Assembly: GCA_049324575.1 (NCBI GenBank)
Contig: JBMONI010000006.1
Coordinates: forward strand, 1-25,855
Length of the DNA: 25,855 nt
Direction: 5' to 3'
From: JBMONI01 sp049324575
Lineage (GTDB): Bacteria; Omnitrophota; Omnitrophia; Omnitrophales; Aquincolibacteriaceae
Below, in pieces: positions 7,901-19,900 of the stretch; the stretch's first letter is position 1, and the number at the start of each line of letters is the position of its first letter. The notes under the pieces were generated by a model. That model saw only the letters and a list, made by a program, of their open reading frames with translations, was not told the origin of the DNA and did not search any database. The position numbers were made by a program, and so were the translations under genes.

Positions 7901-10900
7901 AGTCCGCAGCAGAATCGCCTCTTCTTCCGAAAAAGCTCCCCGTTGGATCAGGCCTGGCAAATCTTCAGGCTTCAAGTTCCCGAGGAAATTACGCTGGCCT
8001 TCGGCAAACCGATCGACCGTGTCCGGGATCACAATCGTGCGCGTTTCCGCAGGACGGCTGCCGTCGTCATAGATCTGGAACCCGACCACATCGCTGGTAA
8101 CCTCTCCCGGCTTTGCGGACGGCCCCTGCATAGCGCGAAGGCCGAAGTACTTGGTCAAATGGGTCTCCAGAATAGTTCCCGAAGCCAGCCCGGGATGCCC
8201 TTCATTGAACGAACGAAAAAGTTCAAAAAGATCCACGAGATCCGAGGCCCATTTCGGCCCTTCGCCGGTAACGCCCTGATAGATCGCCCGCGCAACCATA
8301 TCCGCGAGCGACTCGCTGGCATGTCCGACCGAGAAACCTTCCATCAAAGAAGCTGACCGGACCGTGCGGTCCTTGTCCCCAAAACGGGCAAAGGCAAAGA
8401 GGAATTGTTCGATGGCATTTTCAAAAGCATTCCGTTGTTCGTCTTCAAATCGCACCTCCCGTTGCTTGAGCTCCCGGATGACCTTTTCGAAAAAATCGAA
8501 ACAGATGCGATAACGCTCAAGGATCCGGGCAGGATCCTTATCCCCCAGATCAGCGAGATCGCTAAAAAGCCGTTTCATCTCATCCAGGATCGGATAATAA
8601 AGATCGGCAAGCTCCTCCAGGCTCAATTCGCCAAGCCGGTCCCAAACGCTTGAACGCGCGGGTTTCGAAACAGGTTCCGAAGCATCCCCGCGCACGACTT
8701 CCCCCGCAGGCGTGCGAGGCCTGCGCAAGGGTTCCGCCTCCGGAACGTTCGCGGGCTTCTTGAGCAGCTCGGGCAGGACCATGAAAGCGCCGACGACGAG
8801 GTTGATCACCAAAACGGCAAGAACGGCTCGGGGCATAAATTGATCCTCCGGCCCTTTCGCCCTCAATTCCGCGCGGTCAGGAGTAAGCGCGAGGAATGGA
8901 TCGTCGACCGGAACCGGCTCTTCTTCCGGCGAATCTCCGCCATCGTCATCCGAATCTTCCGAATGAAAAATCACTGCATCCGTGATTTGACCAAAGGTTT
9001 TATTGTCAAGGATGGAAAAAATGGACCGCTCCCACGGCGTCCCTCGTATCCTGAAACCAAAATCCCCGGCGATCCCGTATCGTCCGAAGATCGGGACCAA
9101 CTCGCTCCGGCAACCCTCGAGAAGATCCAGATCGGTCTCCATCACAAAAACCACGCGGCCGGGCATCGCCGCCAGCAACTCTCTTCCGAGCTTCGAAGAT
9201 TTGTCTTCTCCGCCGAGCATGACGATCTTCGCCTGGGGATCCTTTTGAACGAAATCCCTCATTTGGAGCGCGGCCTGTTGCGTATAAAGATCCTCTCCAT
9301 GGGCCCGCGACCCCTCACCGTAAAAAATAACCCGCTCGCGGCCAAGCTTTCTCAAAAGATCCCGGAGGCTGAACAATGCTTCTTCGTCCCCTTCTTCCAG
9401 CAGAATATTTCCCCCGACCAGAAGATCCAGTCCGAGCGATTCAAACGTTCCCAAGCGCCGCTCAAACACCTGTTGGAAAATTCCGTTCGGGTCGATATTG
9501 CGGTCCTTTCGCACTTCATCCAGAGCCGCATTGACGGCTTCGAACACAAGATCCTCTTCGACAAAGGCTTTCCAAAAACGGTCCTGAAAGGCCCGGTTGA
9601 TCGGAAGCGCAAGATGCGTTGCCTGCCTCTGTTCGAAAAACTTGAGAACATCCGCTAAAGCAAGAACCGCCGGTTCACCCCCGGCAGTCCATTCCAGGGA
9701 AATAAGACGCGTCCCGGATCCGAAATAAGACTGAAGAAGCCCGAGCGGAGTTTCACGCTCTTGCCGTATCCTTTCGATAAGCTCGGCGAGCCCCGCCGGA
9801 TCAAGCCGGACGTTGTTCCGCGCAATCTGGTCCATGTTGTCGTCAAACAACATCATAAGGCCGTCGAGATCGGGGGTGAATCTGAAAGGTTGTCCCGGAC
9901 GAGCCTCGTCATAAGCAATGAAACCGTTCCGAACCAAAACGTCGGACGGCGCTAAAGCTCGAAGCTCATCGATTCGCCGAGCGAGATCTGGACGAGCGCC
10001 GAGCAACTCTTCGCGCGAAAGCTCTCCCCTTGCAATCAAAAGCCCCATCATCTTCAGCGTGTCTCCAGCTACCGCAGAACTCTCCGCGAAAAGAAGATCG
10101 CAAACTTCAAGCATCGGCCGCTTTAGAGCGTCCAAGAGCTCCGGGAAATGGAAAAACCGGCTCTGGATCCATCGCTTCTCTTCGGCTGAACCCGTCCTCA
10201 GGAGATCCCGGACAGGCTGTTCGGTCCGGTCCGTCAAAGGAAGAGAGCTCACGAGCAGTCCGACCATCGAAAGCCGGACAGCCCAGTTCGTTTCTCGGTC
10301 CAAGGCCGCTAAATAAAAATCAATGACCTCGGCGAGCTGCCCCGGAGCTAATTCTTCTAAATGATTTTCCAGGGTCGAAGCCGCATCTTCCCGCGATCCG
10401 GGATGATCCGAACGGGAAAGGGCTCGATAATAGGCATATTGATCCCATCCACGGCCCACCCCGGAAGGATCGTCTGGCGTTCCCGACCGCAACTCCGCCC
10501 GCCCCTCGGACTTTTCTCGTATTCGAGTTTCAATGACCCTCCTCATGACCGCCAATGTTTCGGCCGCCGAAAGATCAGAATTGTCGATCTCAACCGCATC
10601 CGGGGCTTTTCGCAAAGGCGCGATCTCGCGCTCGCTGTCTTGCCGGTCGCGCATCTCGAGGTCCCGGATCACTTCCTCCAGGGTCATTTCAGGATGCGTT
10701 TGTTGATAATCCCGGAAGCGGCGTTTTCCTCTCACATCCATACGGGCCGTCAGATAAAATTTGATCACTTCCTTTTCGGGAAAAATATCCGTTCCTGCAT
10801 TCCGCCCCTCGATCACGATATCATGGCCCTCGCCGATCTCCCGGGCTTGCTGGAAAATATATTGATTGACCTCGAAATGTTCCGCAACGATCGGCGTTGC

Positions 10901-13900
10901 CCGGCTCACCTCGGGAGTACGAAGGCGGGTAGTCACATCGACCCCATCGCGATAGACGCGCATTCCGGCCCCTTCCCGTTTGAGATCGATCACCGTGGAC
11001 TGCACCAATCCCCGGATCGCTTCCGGATCCCGAAGATCCATACCTACAGAAACCGCTTTTTCAGCCAACGCCCGGTAGAGTGTCCCGAGATCCACATGAA
11101 TGAACCCGAGTTGTTGCGCAGCCGCGCGCGCCACGGTCCCTTTCCCCGAAGCCGCCGGACCGTCGATCGTAATCACCGTATGCCGCAGCGGATTGCGATT
11201 GATCGAAATAACTCGCTTATTTGAAAGCGGCCGCGATCCCGAGTCAACGGGCAATCCAAGACTCGGAGGCGTTGTCGCCGGCGAAGTTTGGGACGCCCTC
11301 GGCCCTCCTGCGCTTATTCTCCGGGGTTCAATCCTGGCCCCCTTCGCGGTCTCCCTTAACGGGCTCCCCTTTCTTCCTAATGCCCCGGCTTCAGAGAAAA
11401 AGAATCTCGTTTCGTTCAATGCAAAGCGGATCACAGGGATCCCCTTACTCGCCGCGAGAGCTATGGTATCTACAATTTTCCCACTACTGCAAAATCCATA
11501 AAGGACGACAGAATGATCGCGAAGTAATTGTTGTGCTATGGATAATGCAGGATTAGACGCCATTTTCTCTACAAGGGTCCCCAAAGCGTTGGGGCCCCCC
11601 GCAAGAAAACCAACGGCCATTCGCATAAACGACCGTCGGGATGTTTCCACCCGCATTTCCGCGCGACGAACATTTTTCTGCATAATCGGCCGGAGGAGCT
11701 TCAGGACGTCTTTGGCGATACGGGCGGTCCTCCAACTCCACGCTCTTTCCGTCCGGCTGAAAGATTCGACTTGATAAAAACGGTTCGGCCCCAGCGGCGG
11801 CTGCAGTTCTTTATAGACCGGCGCATTATCGATCAGGACCGCATAGCCCAAAAGCCCGATATCTTTCGGCGTGTAGTTATGCGCGTAATAATAATCCTCG
11901 ACGGCTTTCCGGCGGACCGTGTGATCGACCCATCGATACCCGCGCAACACCCGTTCAACATCCTCATCGCGAGCGCCGATATCGTAATTTTCACGGGTAA
12001 TGATCCGGTCAAAGTAGGAGGCAAGCGCCGGATGTTGGCGCATGAATTCCTCGACATAAAGCCGGTTCGAGTAGGTCCAAAGCACCAGGCGGAGCCCAGC
12101 CTTCCGCAGGATCTCCAATTGGCCCAGGATCCCTTTTCGAAGAACATATTGCCACCTCTTGTCCAAATAAGTGATCGTATTATCCAGATCGACCGCGGCC
12201 GTCACCTGTTCGGCAGAGATCGCGCGCTCTTGATCGATCACTTTCCGGTCATGGATCTGTCCCTCCACAAAGGGCAGCGTATTCCGCATTTCTGCGCGGC
12301 GCATACGAAGCGAAACCTGGTTCGCATGGTTCCGCATTTTGAACAAAGCCCCGGTGGTCGGCATTTCTCTGGGCGCGTGCACGATCAACACTTCTCCGTC
12401 CGGCCCCAAAAAGGCCATCCGGCCGAGCGAATCGAACTCCCAAGGAACGCTGACCAGGTCCGAAGTCAATGAACGCAAGGCCGTCCCGTGTTTGGTCCCT
12501 CGTCCCCGGAATCCCCCCCAGAGGACTTTTTCCAATGGCATGCCTCTTCCTGAATCAACGACGTAAAGCGATAAAACAGGTTTTTGCGTGACCCTCGAGC
12601 GGCTCATGAAGACAAGGATCAATCCGCGCCCGCCCTCATGGCTCAGCACATGCTGAACGACATTTTCGATGACATAACGGATCTCATAGGTCCAATCCCC
12701 CAACACATCCGCATGGACCCGTCTCAATTGGGTCCGCAGGTCCTCAAAGATCCCCCGCGAAAGACCCCAGGAACCATTGACATCGAGATACCGGGAAACG
12801 GCACTGGGATCGATCATCAGATGCGCCGCCAGTTCTTGATGGATGCCTAACCTGGAATCAGGCAATACAGCGCGGACCGGATCGTCATCGCCCACGATCA
12901 ATCGGTCCCATATCCTGTAGACCGTATCATCAAAATCCCACCGAAGATCGAATGCCCCGGCAAGGCGAGGATCGAACGACGGAAAGATAAAATCGCTTGC
13001 GCGAAGGCCTTCTGCGGTACGGACTTCCGAACGTTTTTCGGAAGAAACCGAGCCATCGTTCGCGCTTTTCTGAAGATACGGCAACAGCTGATAATATCCC
13101 GGCAGGGTCGATTTGAAGAAATTATAGGGCATTTCCTGCGGTTGGTATCCTTTCGGAGCTTGAACACCGTAGACAGGAAGATGGAGGAAGCCTGCGAAAG
13201 CAAAAACCTTCTTGCGATCGGCATTCGCTTGCAAAACCTCTTTCGTCCTCTTGGCGGAAATTATATTGAGCGTTTCGTATTTCATGAGCTCGATCCGGTT
13301 CATTTTTTTCAAGAACGCCGCAAGTCCGGAGTCGTTCATCGCCTTTAAACGGCTGATCAACTGATAGAGTCTGCCCTGAAAATATTCTGCCGAAAGGCCT
13401 GTCCGTCGGGTCAGGATATCCAGCTCGCTTGCGAGCGCCCATTGCGGAGAACGCCCTGTCTGCGAGGCGTAGGCTAATTGAAGGCCCAATCCCAGGAAAA
13501 GGATCTGATCGTAGATCTCTTCCTTTAAATATCCCAAGCGCTCCGCCAACAGGTCCACACTTTCTTGTTCGGTGTCCTTTGCAATGAGATCGTACATCGG
13601 CGCTCCGGCCCTTCGGGCAAGCTCCTCGATCAAAGCAATGTCAGGCGCATTCCCAAGCTTCCCCTGCTTCCATTCCTCATAGCCTTCGGTAAGAAAGATC
13701 CACTGCCCCGGAGGATCTTTGAGGATCTCGCGGGCCGCTCCGAGGATCCTCTCAAGACTTTCAGGGTGAGTATGCACATCCCCGATGGCAAGAAGCCGTC
13801 GCCCCTCCCATTCACGGTCGGGATAGTAGAGCGGCGTTCGATAGAAGACCATTCGGGAGATTCGCTTGATCCTGGGCATGCGAAGGTAGATCTCCTCAAA

Positions 13901-16900
13901 TTCACGGAACCTCGCATTCCCGCGGTCATGAATCATCCACATCCCCAATCCGGCGCCTGCGCCGGCCAAGGCAAGAGCGAGAAAGCGCCGCCGGGTCGAG
14001 GCCGTCTGAGCATGCTGCTCAGAGGAAGACGGTCCCTTTCGAGAGACTTGGGCCGCTGACCGGGAACGGCCCTTCCCAGCCTTTTTATGGATCCGATGAG
14101 ACTTGTCTTGCGTCCGGACCTCAGCGCGCCCGGCTGGAGCGGGATCTGTTTCCGCTGAGCGGACCGAGGCATCCATCTTGAAAAAGATCCGAAAGAAATG
14201 CTGAACGACGCCGGTCCAAATCGCGATCCCAAGCGCGTGCAAAGTGGAAAACAGGATGAGATCGCTGGAAAAATGCACCCACAGAAAACCGTTCCATAGG
14301 AACCAGAAAACAAAGTTCGCGGGAAAGATCGCCAGAAAGGACCGCCACAATTCTTTCGACTTTTTGAGGATGTCCTGATCTTCTCCGAACGTGGCCTGCA
14401 GCGTCAGACAGAGCACATTCACGATAAAAAATGTCCCGAGGCTCAAATCAAAAATATTTTTGACCACCCAGGGGTATTGCGAAATCGGACTGATCGACGC
14501 CAAATGCTCGGGACGGACATACTCGCTGAGAAAAGGGATATAGATCCCGTAGAGGAACGGCGCCGAAGCGATCGCGCTCACCAGGGACCACTTCAGGGAT
14601 GCTTTCAGATTTTCCGGCCAACGCGCTTGGAGACCGTAAGCGCGGAGCGCTTTTTTCGAACCGACGGTCTTGAGCATTTTTTGTCGCACCGCATGATCGC
14701 CCAAGATCTTTGAGATCAGAACCCCCGCAAAAACCGAGGCCGCCCGAAGGGCGTAGATCTTCCAATCCCATAGATCCTGTGAAAATCCGCCTCGGCTGAA
14801 TGCGGCATAAGCGATATTGATCGCAACAATCGAAAAAAGAAGGCCGGACGCCCGGAAGGCATAGGAGGCGCGGGTGGAGCGGAGCAGGACCGCTGAAACT
14901 GATACGACCGCGGCATAGAGAAAAACCTCGATGAAGGCTCGTAAAAATCCCGGCACCGCGAAGTGGGGCAGCGAGATCAGCGCCGAAAGAACGGCCACGG
15001 CCCAAACCGACCGAAGCACAAGGTCTTTGATAAGAACCGTCGCGTCAAGACGCTCTGACTCCTCACTTCGGAAGGAATTTTTCATCGACGTTTTTTCGTC
15101 CACCCGCACTTCCGCGCGTGGACCGCTTTGCCACTCGAGCTTGCCGTTCTCATGAGTCACCGTGACTTTATTGATCGATCTTTTCTTGGGGGACCCGCTC
15201 ATCTCGCTGCCAAGGAAATCCAAGGCCGACCTCTGCACCGCATCGCTCGTCTCAAAAGGAGCGAGAAAAGAAGCCATCTCGGAAGGAGGGATCGCACGTC
15301 GATTGGCCTCGGGAATGATCGGTTGTGAAAAACTTGTCAACGGCTGGGAAGCCTTTACCCGTCCCAGCTTAAAATCGTGGATCAGGGCCATGCCGGCACG
15401 ATGGACCCCGTCGCTGGCCTGCATCAGCCGCAGCATATCCCTCACGAACCGCGTCCGAATGAGAGGCCGATAATGCGCAAATGAAAACGCGAAAGCCCGC
15501 GCCTCCCCCGCGCCAAACCAACTGTCGAAATCTGCCGCTTTTGTTTTTTCGTTCCATGCAGCGTCGAAAGCGTGAGAGAACTCATGAAGTCCGGTCGAAG
15601 TGAGGAGGATCCGGCTTACGCGGGCCTTGACTCTTTGATAAGCTTCCTTGGCCGCATCATAAGCGCCCCTGTATCCCAAGTAATTTTCCCGCCAAAGCCG
15701 GTTCGCGGTGCGCAAGCGCGTCTCGAAATCCCGGATTATGATCCCCGTTTCTTTTTGGCGTTCCTGATAATGGCGGACCAGACCTTCGACCTCATCGTCC
15801 GAAAGCGGATGGACGGCCTCACGAGTTCTTACCGCCCCCGGAATCGCGGTCACTTGGATTTCCTCTAAAAGATCGTTGATCTCGTCTTCCGCCGCAAGCG
15901 CGATCGTCATTTGCCGCGCCGCATCGAGATCTTGCTTGGAATCCATGAATGCTTCTTCAAGATCGCTTTGTGCAAACCGCCGGGAGATTTCACCCAGGGA
16001 AGTGTCCATTTCCTGGCGTATCCGTCCGATGACTTCACGGAATAACAAGGCCTGTTGTCTCAATGCCGGATGATCGAATGCCTTCCAGGCAGGCGTTTCG
16101 CGAAGCCCCGCATAGACCTTTCGCCCTTCTTCGGTCACAAGCCGGAACTGCTGTTCGAGATCGCGATCCCCGATCGAAGACCAGCCAAGCAGATCCAGAT
16201 GGATCTCCGTTTTTTTATTCTCTCCCTGCTCCGTAAAATCCTTGATAAGGGCCGATAAAGTTTCGAGTTTTTTGACAAAATCAGCCAATGTTTGCTTTTC
16301 GGAATCCTGCAAATAGGACGGGTATTCTTTGAGAAGAAATTCGACATACCATTTCATTTCATCGACCGTATCCGTTTCGGCGACCTCATGCAGCCCCAGT
16401 TCAAGCGATGCCAGCGATACAAATGGATCCCAAGCTTTTCTCATGATCTCTTTGGCTTCTTTTTCCGCGCTATCCATGAAAAGGATCTGCATTTCTTGCC
16501 CGTCTTTTTTGAGATGGAATCCGCGCCGCTGAAGGGAGCCCCCGACATCCATCACTTTCTTCAGGAGTACGATCTTCCTTTCAAGGAACAATTCGCCGGT
16601 CGTGGAGTCGGCGATCTGAAATGTCTCATGGGAATCAACTTTGAAAATAAAGAAGCAGAAAGAACGGCGAACGCTTTCACCGGTCCCGCCGGACGCTCCC
16701 TGAGGAAGACCGTTGACATACTCGGCATGATAACCGCGCCCGTGGAGATAGGCGTTCAATTCATCTTCGAACCCTTGGACCTTTTTATATTCTTCGATCC
16801 TTTTGAAATTAACGTAAGGATCGTTGTCGGTGGCGATCTTCTCGATGATGGCGCCAAAAGCCGGGTCGATCCTCTTGGCGCGGTCGATCAGATCCCTCTT

Positions 16901-19900
16901 CATTTCATTCCGCTCCCCGGCCTCGCCATTGTAGGTTGCGATCATGAAACGCGAGAAGATACCGGAAAGGAAAGCATCCATCTTTTTCTCGAACTCGGGA
17001 TCTTTAGGCTTGGCAAGCGGCGCCGACACCTCCGCAAGCGCCGCGAGAGGCCCGGCCATCGCTAAGGCAAAGGCCGCGAACCCTCCCTTGACGAGAGCCC
17101 TTCGGGTCATGTTTTGTCTCACTTCCGCGCGCAAAGAAGATGCAAATTCCCGGTATTCATCCTCGGAGAGCCAGCCCGTCTTTCGAAGCGTTTCGAGAAG
17201 ATTGATCTCATCGCCAAGCCGATGCCCTTGGATGGGAGGTCGTTTGGCAACATCCGAACATAGTTTGGAAACCGCCTGCCGCGCTGAGTAACCTTCTGCC
17301 GCCGCCCGTTTAAAGATATTTTCAATGATCCCGATAAAACGATGGAAAAGCTGGTCCCCGGGGCGCAAACGCTGGATCAAGGATTCCAGAGCTGCTTTGG
17401 CAAGGAGTTCACGCTGGGCTTCCGATCCGCCGGGATCCCCCTGAGCATATTCCCTTTGGATAAGTCCCGTGAAACCCATGCGCTGCAGGTCGTCGCTCTG
17501 CTCGCCCTCGGTCCATTCAACTTCTGCGCGAAGCCCCTCGGTTAAAAGCGCCTGATCAAACGTATGGGCCGATCCCAAAGGATAGATGACATTGGCGCGC
17601 GGATTCTCGGCCAAGATCTTTCCCGCCAATTCACGCGCCGCCTTGTCTCGGGCCACGGTCACCTCCGCCATCATGCGCGCAAATCTTTCGCTCTCCCGTA
17701 AGAACTCTTCCGCCTTGCCCTCAAAGAAACTTTGCCGGTAGCGATTCCGCAAATTTTCCTGCATATAGCGATACCAAGTCTCGAATCCCGGTTCTTCCCA
17801 GCGGACCCGGACCCCGTTCTCCGCTTGCCATTCCAGGTAAGGAACAAAAAACGGACGAACGCTTTCGGAGATCGTCCCGAATTGAATAAGATGGCGGGCC
17901 GCCGCTTTTCGTTCGGCCACCGTCATCTGATCGTCCTGCAAACGTCTTTGTGTTTTAAGCCGGCTCACTTCGGTGTAAGCCTTCTCGAGCGTATCCCGCC
18001 AGCGGGGTTCCATCAATTTCTCATACGACAATACCTGCAGAGCCTGAGGCAAATAGTCCCGAAGCTCTTGCGGCGAGATCAGCCCCTCCTGCAGAAGAAA
18101 AACTTCCGGGAGGTCGCCTCGCGCAGGATTACGCCAGCTTTGACGGACGATTCGATCTAGAACAGGGCGTAGCTTCTCGAAATCCACGGCCTGGTAATGT
18201 CCCGTAAAGACAAGATGGAATTTCCCCGTCCGGGCAGTGAGAGAACGTTTGGAAGAGATTTGATACTGACGCAGCCCTAGGGTAACCACTCCCGAAACGC
18301 CGGCCATGGTGCCCAGGATCTTGAACGCGCGCCGTGTGATCTTTTGTGTTTGCAGCTGCTTGGGGACCCGATCTCGTTTCAGATGCTGTTGAAATTGGCT
18401 CGCGATCGCATCGGGATTACTTTTGTCTGTTTTAAAAGCAAGGGTCTGCCCTAATAACCGAAGTTCGGGGTCTCCCTGATGAGGATATAAAACAATTTTC
18501 TTGATCCGCTTCATCTCAGCAGGCGTCAACCGTGACCGCAAACGGTTCTCCAAATTCGTCCGGAGCGCCTCGCGATCGCCGATCCACTCCCCGACGATCT
18601 CCAGAGCGATCCCCTCTCGCGTTTCTGCACGAACCGGCTTATTCGCTTGAAAAGTAGTCTCAGCTAAATCCCGGATCTCGTCGCGGAAAGTAGGCTCCAG
18701 AGAAGGGTTCGATTCGATCTGCATGAAACGCGATTCGGCGCGGGCGGCGCGGCGCACATAAAGAGGAACTTCAAAATCGTGGTAGCCAACCGACATGAGC
18801 CGGTGGTAATACGCTTCGTGGCGCGTGTCCTTTTCCGTGATCTTCGGAGTCACCACCACATAATCCAGTCCCTTCCGTTTCAGGATATCTTTGATATTGT
18901 TCGCGTGAAATCCGCCGAAAACGAGGACCGCGGTGTCTTCCCCCGGAGCGGCAAGGAACCCATCGATGGCTTTTTCAACCGCCCGGTCGCGCGATTCCGC
19001 GGTCTCATAAAACATGACGGCGTCCCGGATAAGCGTCTCCCATAGCCTTGACAGCACGACATTCGTTTTCGACTCCCGAACAATGAAATCGGCAATGTCC
19101 TCGGTGCGGATCCGCGTCAAGAAACCCTTGGCGATCACGAATTCAGCCTGGGTGACCTGGATGCGGCTGAGCCGTTCGATCAATGTCAGCGCCCGGTAAT
19201 AATCGAAGATCTTGCGCGCGGTCGGATCCCGGGTCCATCGTTCGGCGAGTTCGTTCTCGATCGTTTCGATCTCCCGATAGACCGCCGCAGAATCGATTGT
19301 CTCGAGCTTTTTCTGCGTCACCGGATCGACCGTCTTTTCGGCCAAAAGCAAAAGCGATACGGCCGGGTATCGGGCCGAGATCTCGCCCGCCGGATCGAGC
19401 GCCGCAATAATCACGTGCATGCGTTTCAGATAATCGAGGAGAGACAGCTCTCCTGCAGCAAACCGCTCCTTCAGCCGGACCCAGGACCGGAGATCCTTGG
19501 GGAAATGTTTGTCCGCGAGAGCGCGGATGGCGCCGAGAAGTTCTTTCAGATCGCTTGCCGTCTCCTTTTGATATTTCGCGTTCCGCTGGCACCAGCGAAT
19601 ATTCGCTTTGTGATCAGAAATATTGTCGGCCCCGACCAGCCGGAAATCCTGCGTGCGGGTGATGTGCGCGTATTCGGCGCCGCCGATACGAAGTTTATCG
19701 AGGAAATGGAAGGCGACTTTCTCCCGCACCGCCGCATCGGCCATGCCGGCGAAATAACGGTCCGTCGGCACCTCGCCGGAATAGCCCTCTTCAAAAACGG
19801 TCCTTACCCCGTGTTTTTCGACATAGTAGCGGATAAGCGAGGCGATGTTCTTCTGGGCTTCGAGCGAATCATGGGCATCCTGGATATAAATGATTGTTTT

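Larger units (their letters stand above)
5450..18742 (-). repeat. Dispersed 15-bp coding repeat giving R[A/S]E[V/L/M]R
   Basis: Eleven clear copies, all in the same frame: 5450-5464, 6644-6658, 7766-7780, 8861-8875, 10487-10501, 11651-11665, 12284-12298, 13019-13033, 14114-14128, 15104-15118 and 17117-17131. Three degenerate copies are at 17516-17530 (RAEVE), 18617-18631 (RAETR) and 18728-18742 (RAESR). DNA consensus on the minus strand is CGCGCGGAANTGCGG; the fourth codon is GTG, ATG or TTG in eight copies. Copies lie 211 to 671 residues apart and coincide with the borders of the modules I could recognise independently. With ordinary residue frequencies fewer than one such pentapeptide would be expected in a protein of this size. 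Confidence 0.9.

Noticed and set aside
8840..11224. Plus-strand ORFs of 272 and 287 codons opposite the giant gene
   Set aside because: Shadow frames of a GC-rich coding region; no ribosome sites or family motifs, and the opposite strand encodes the cytidylate kinase and neighbouring modules.
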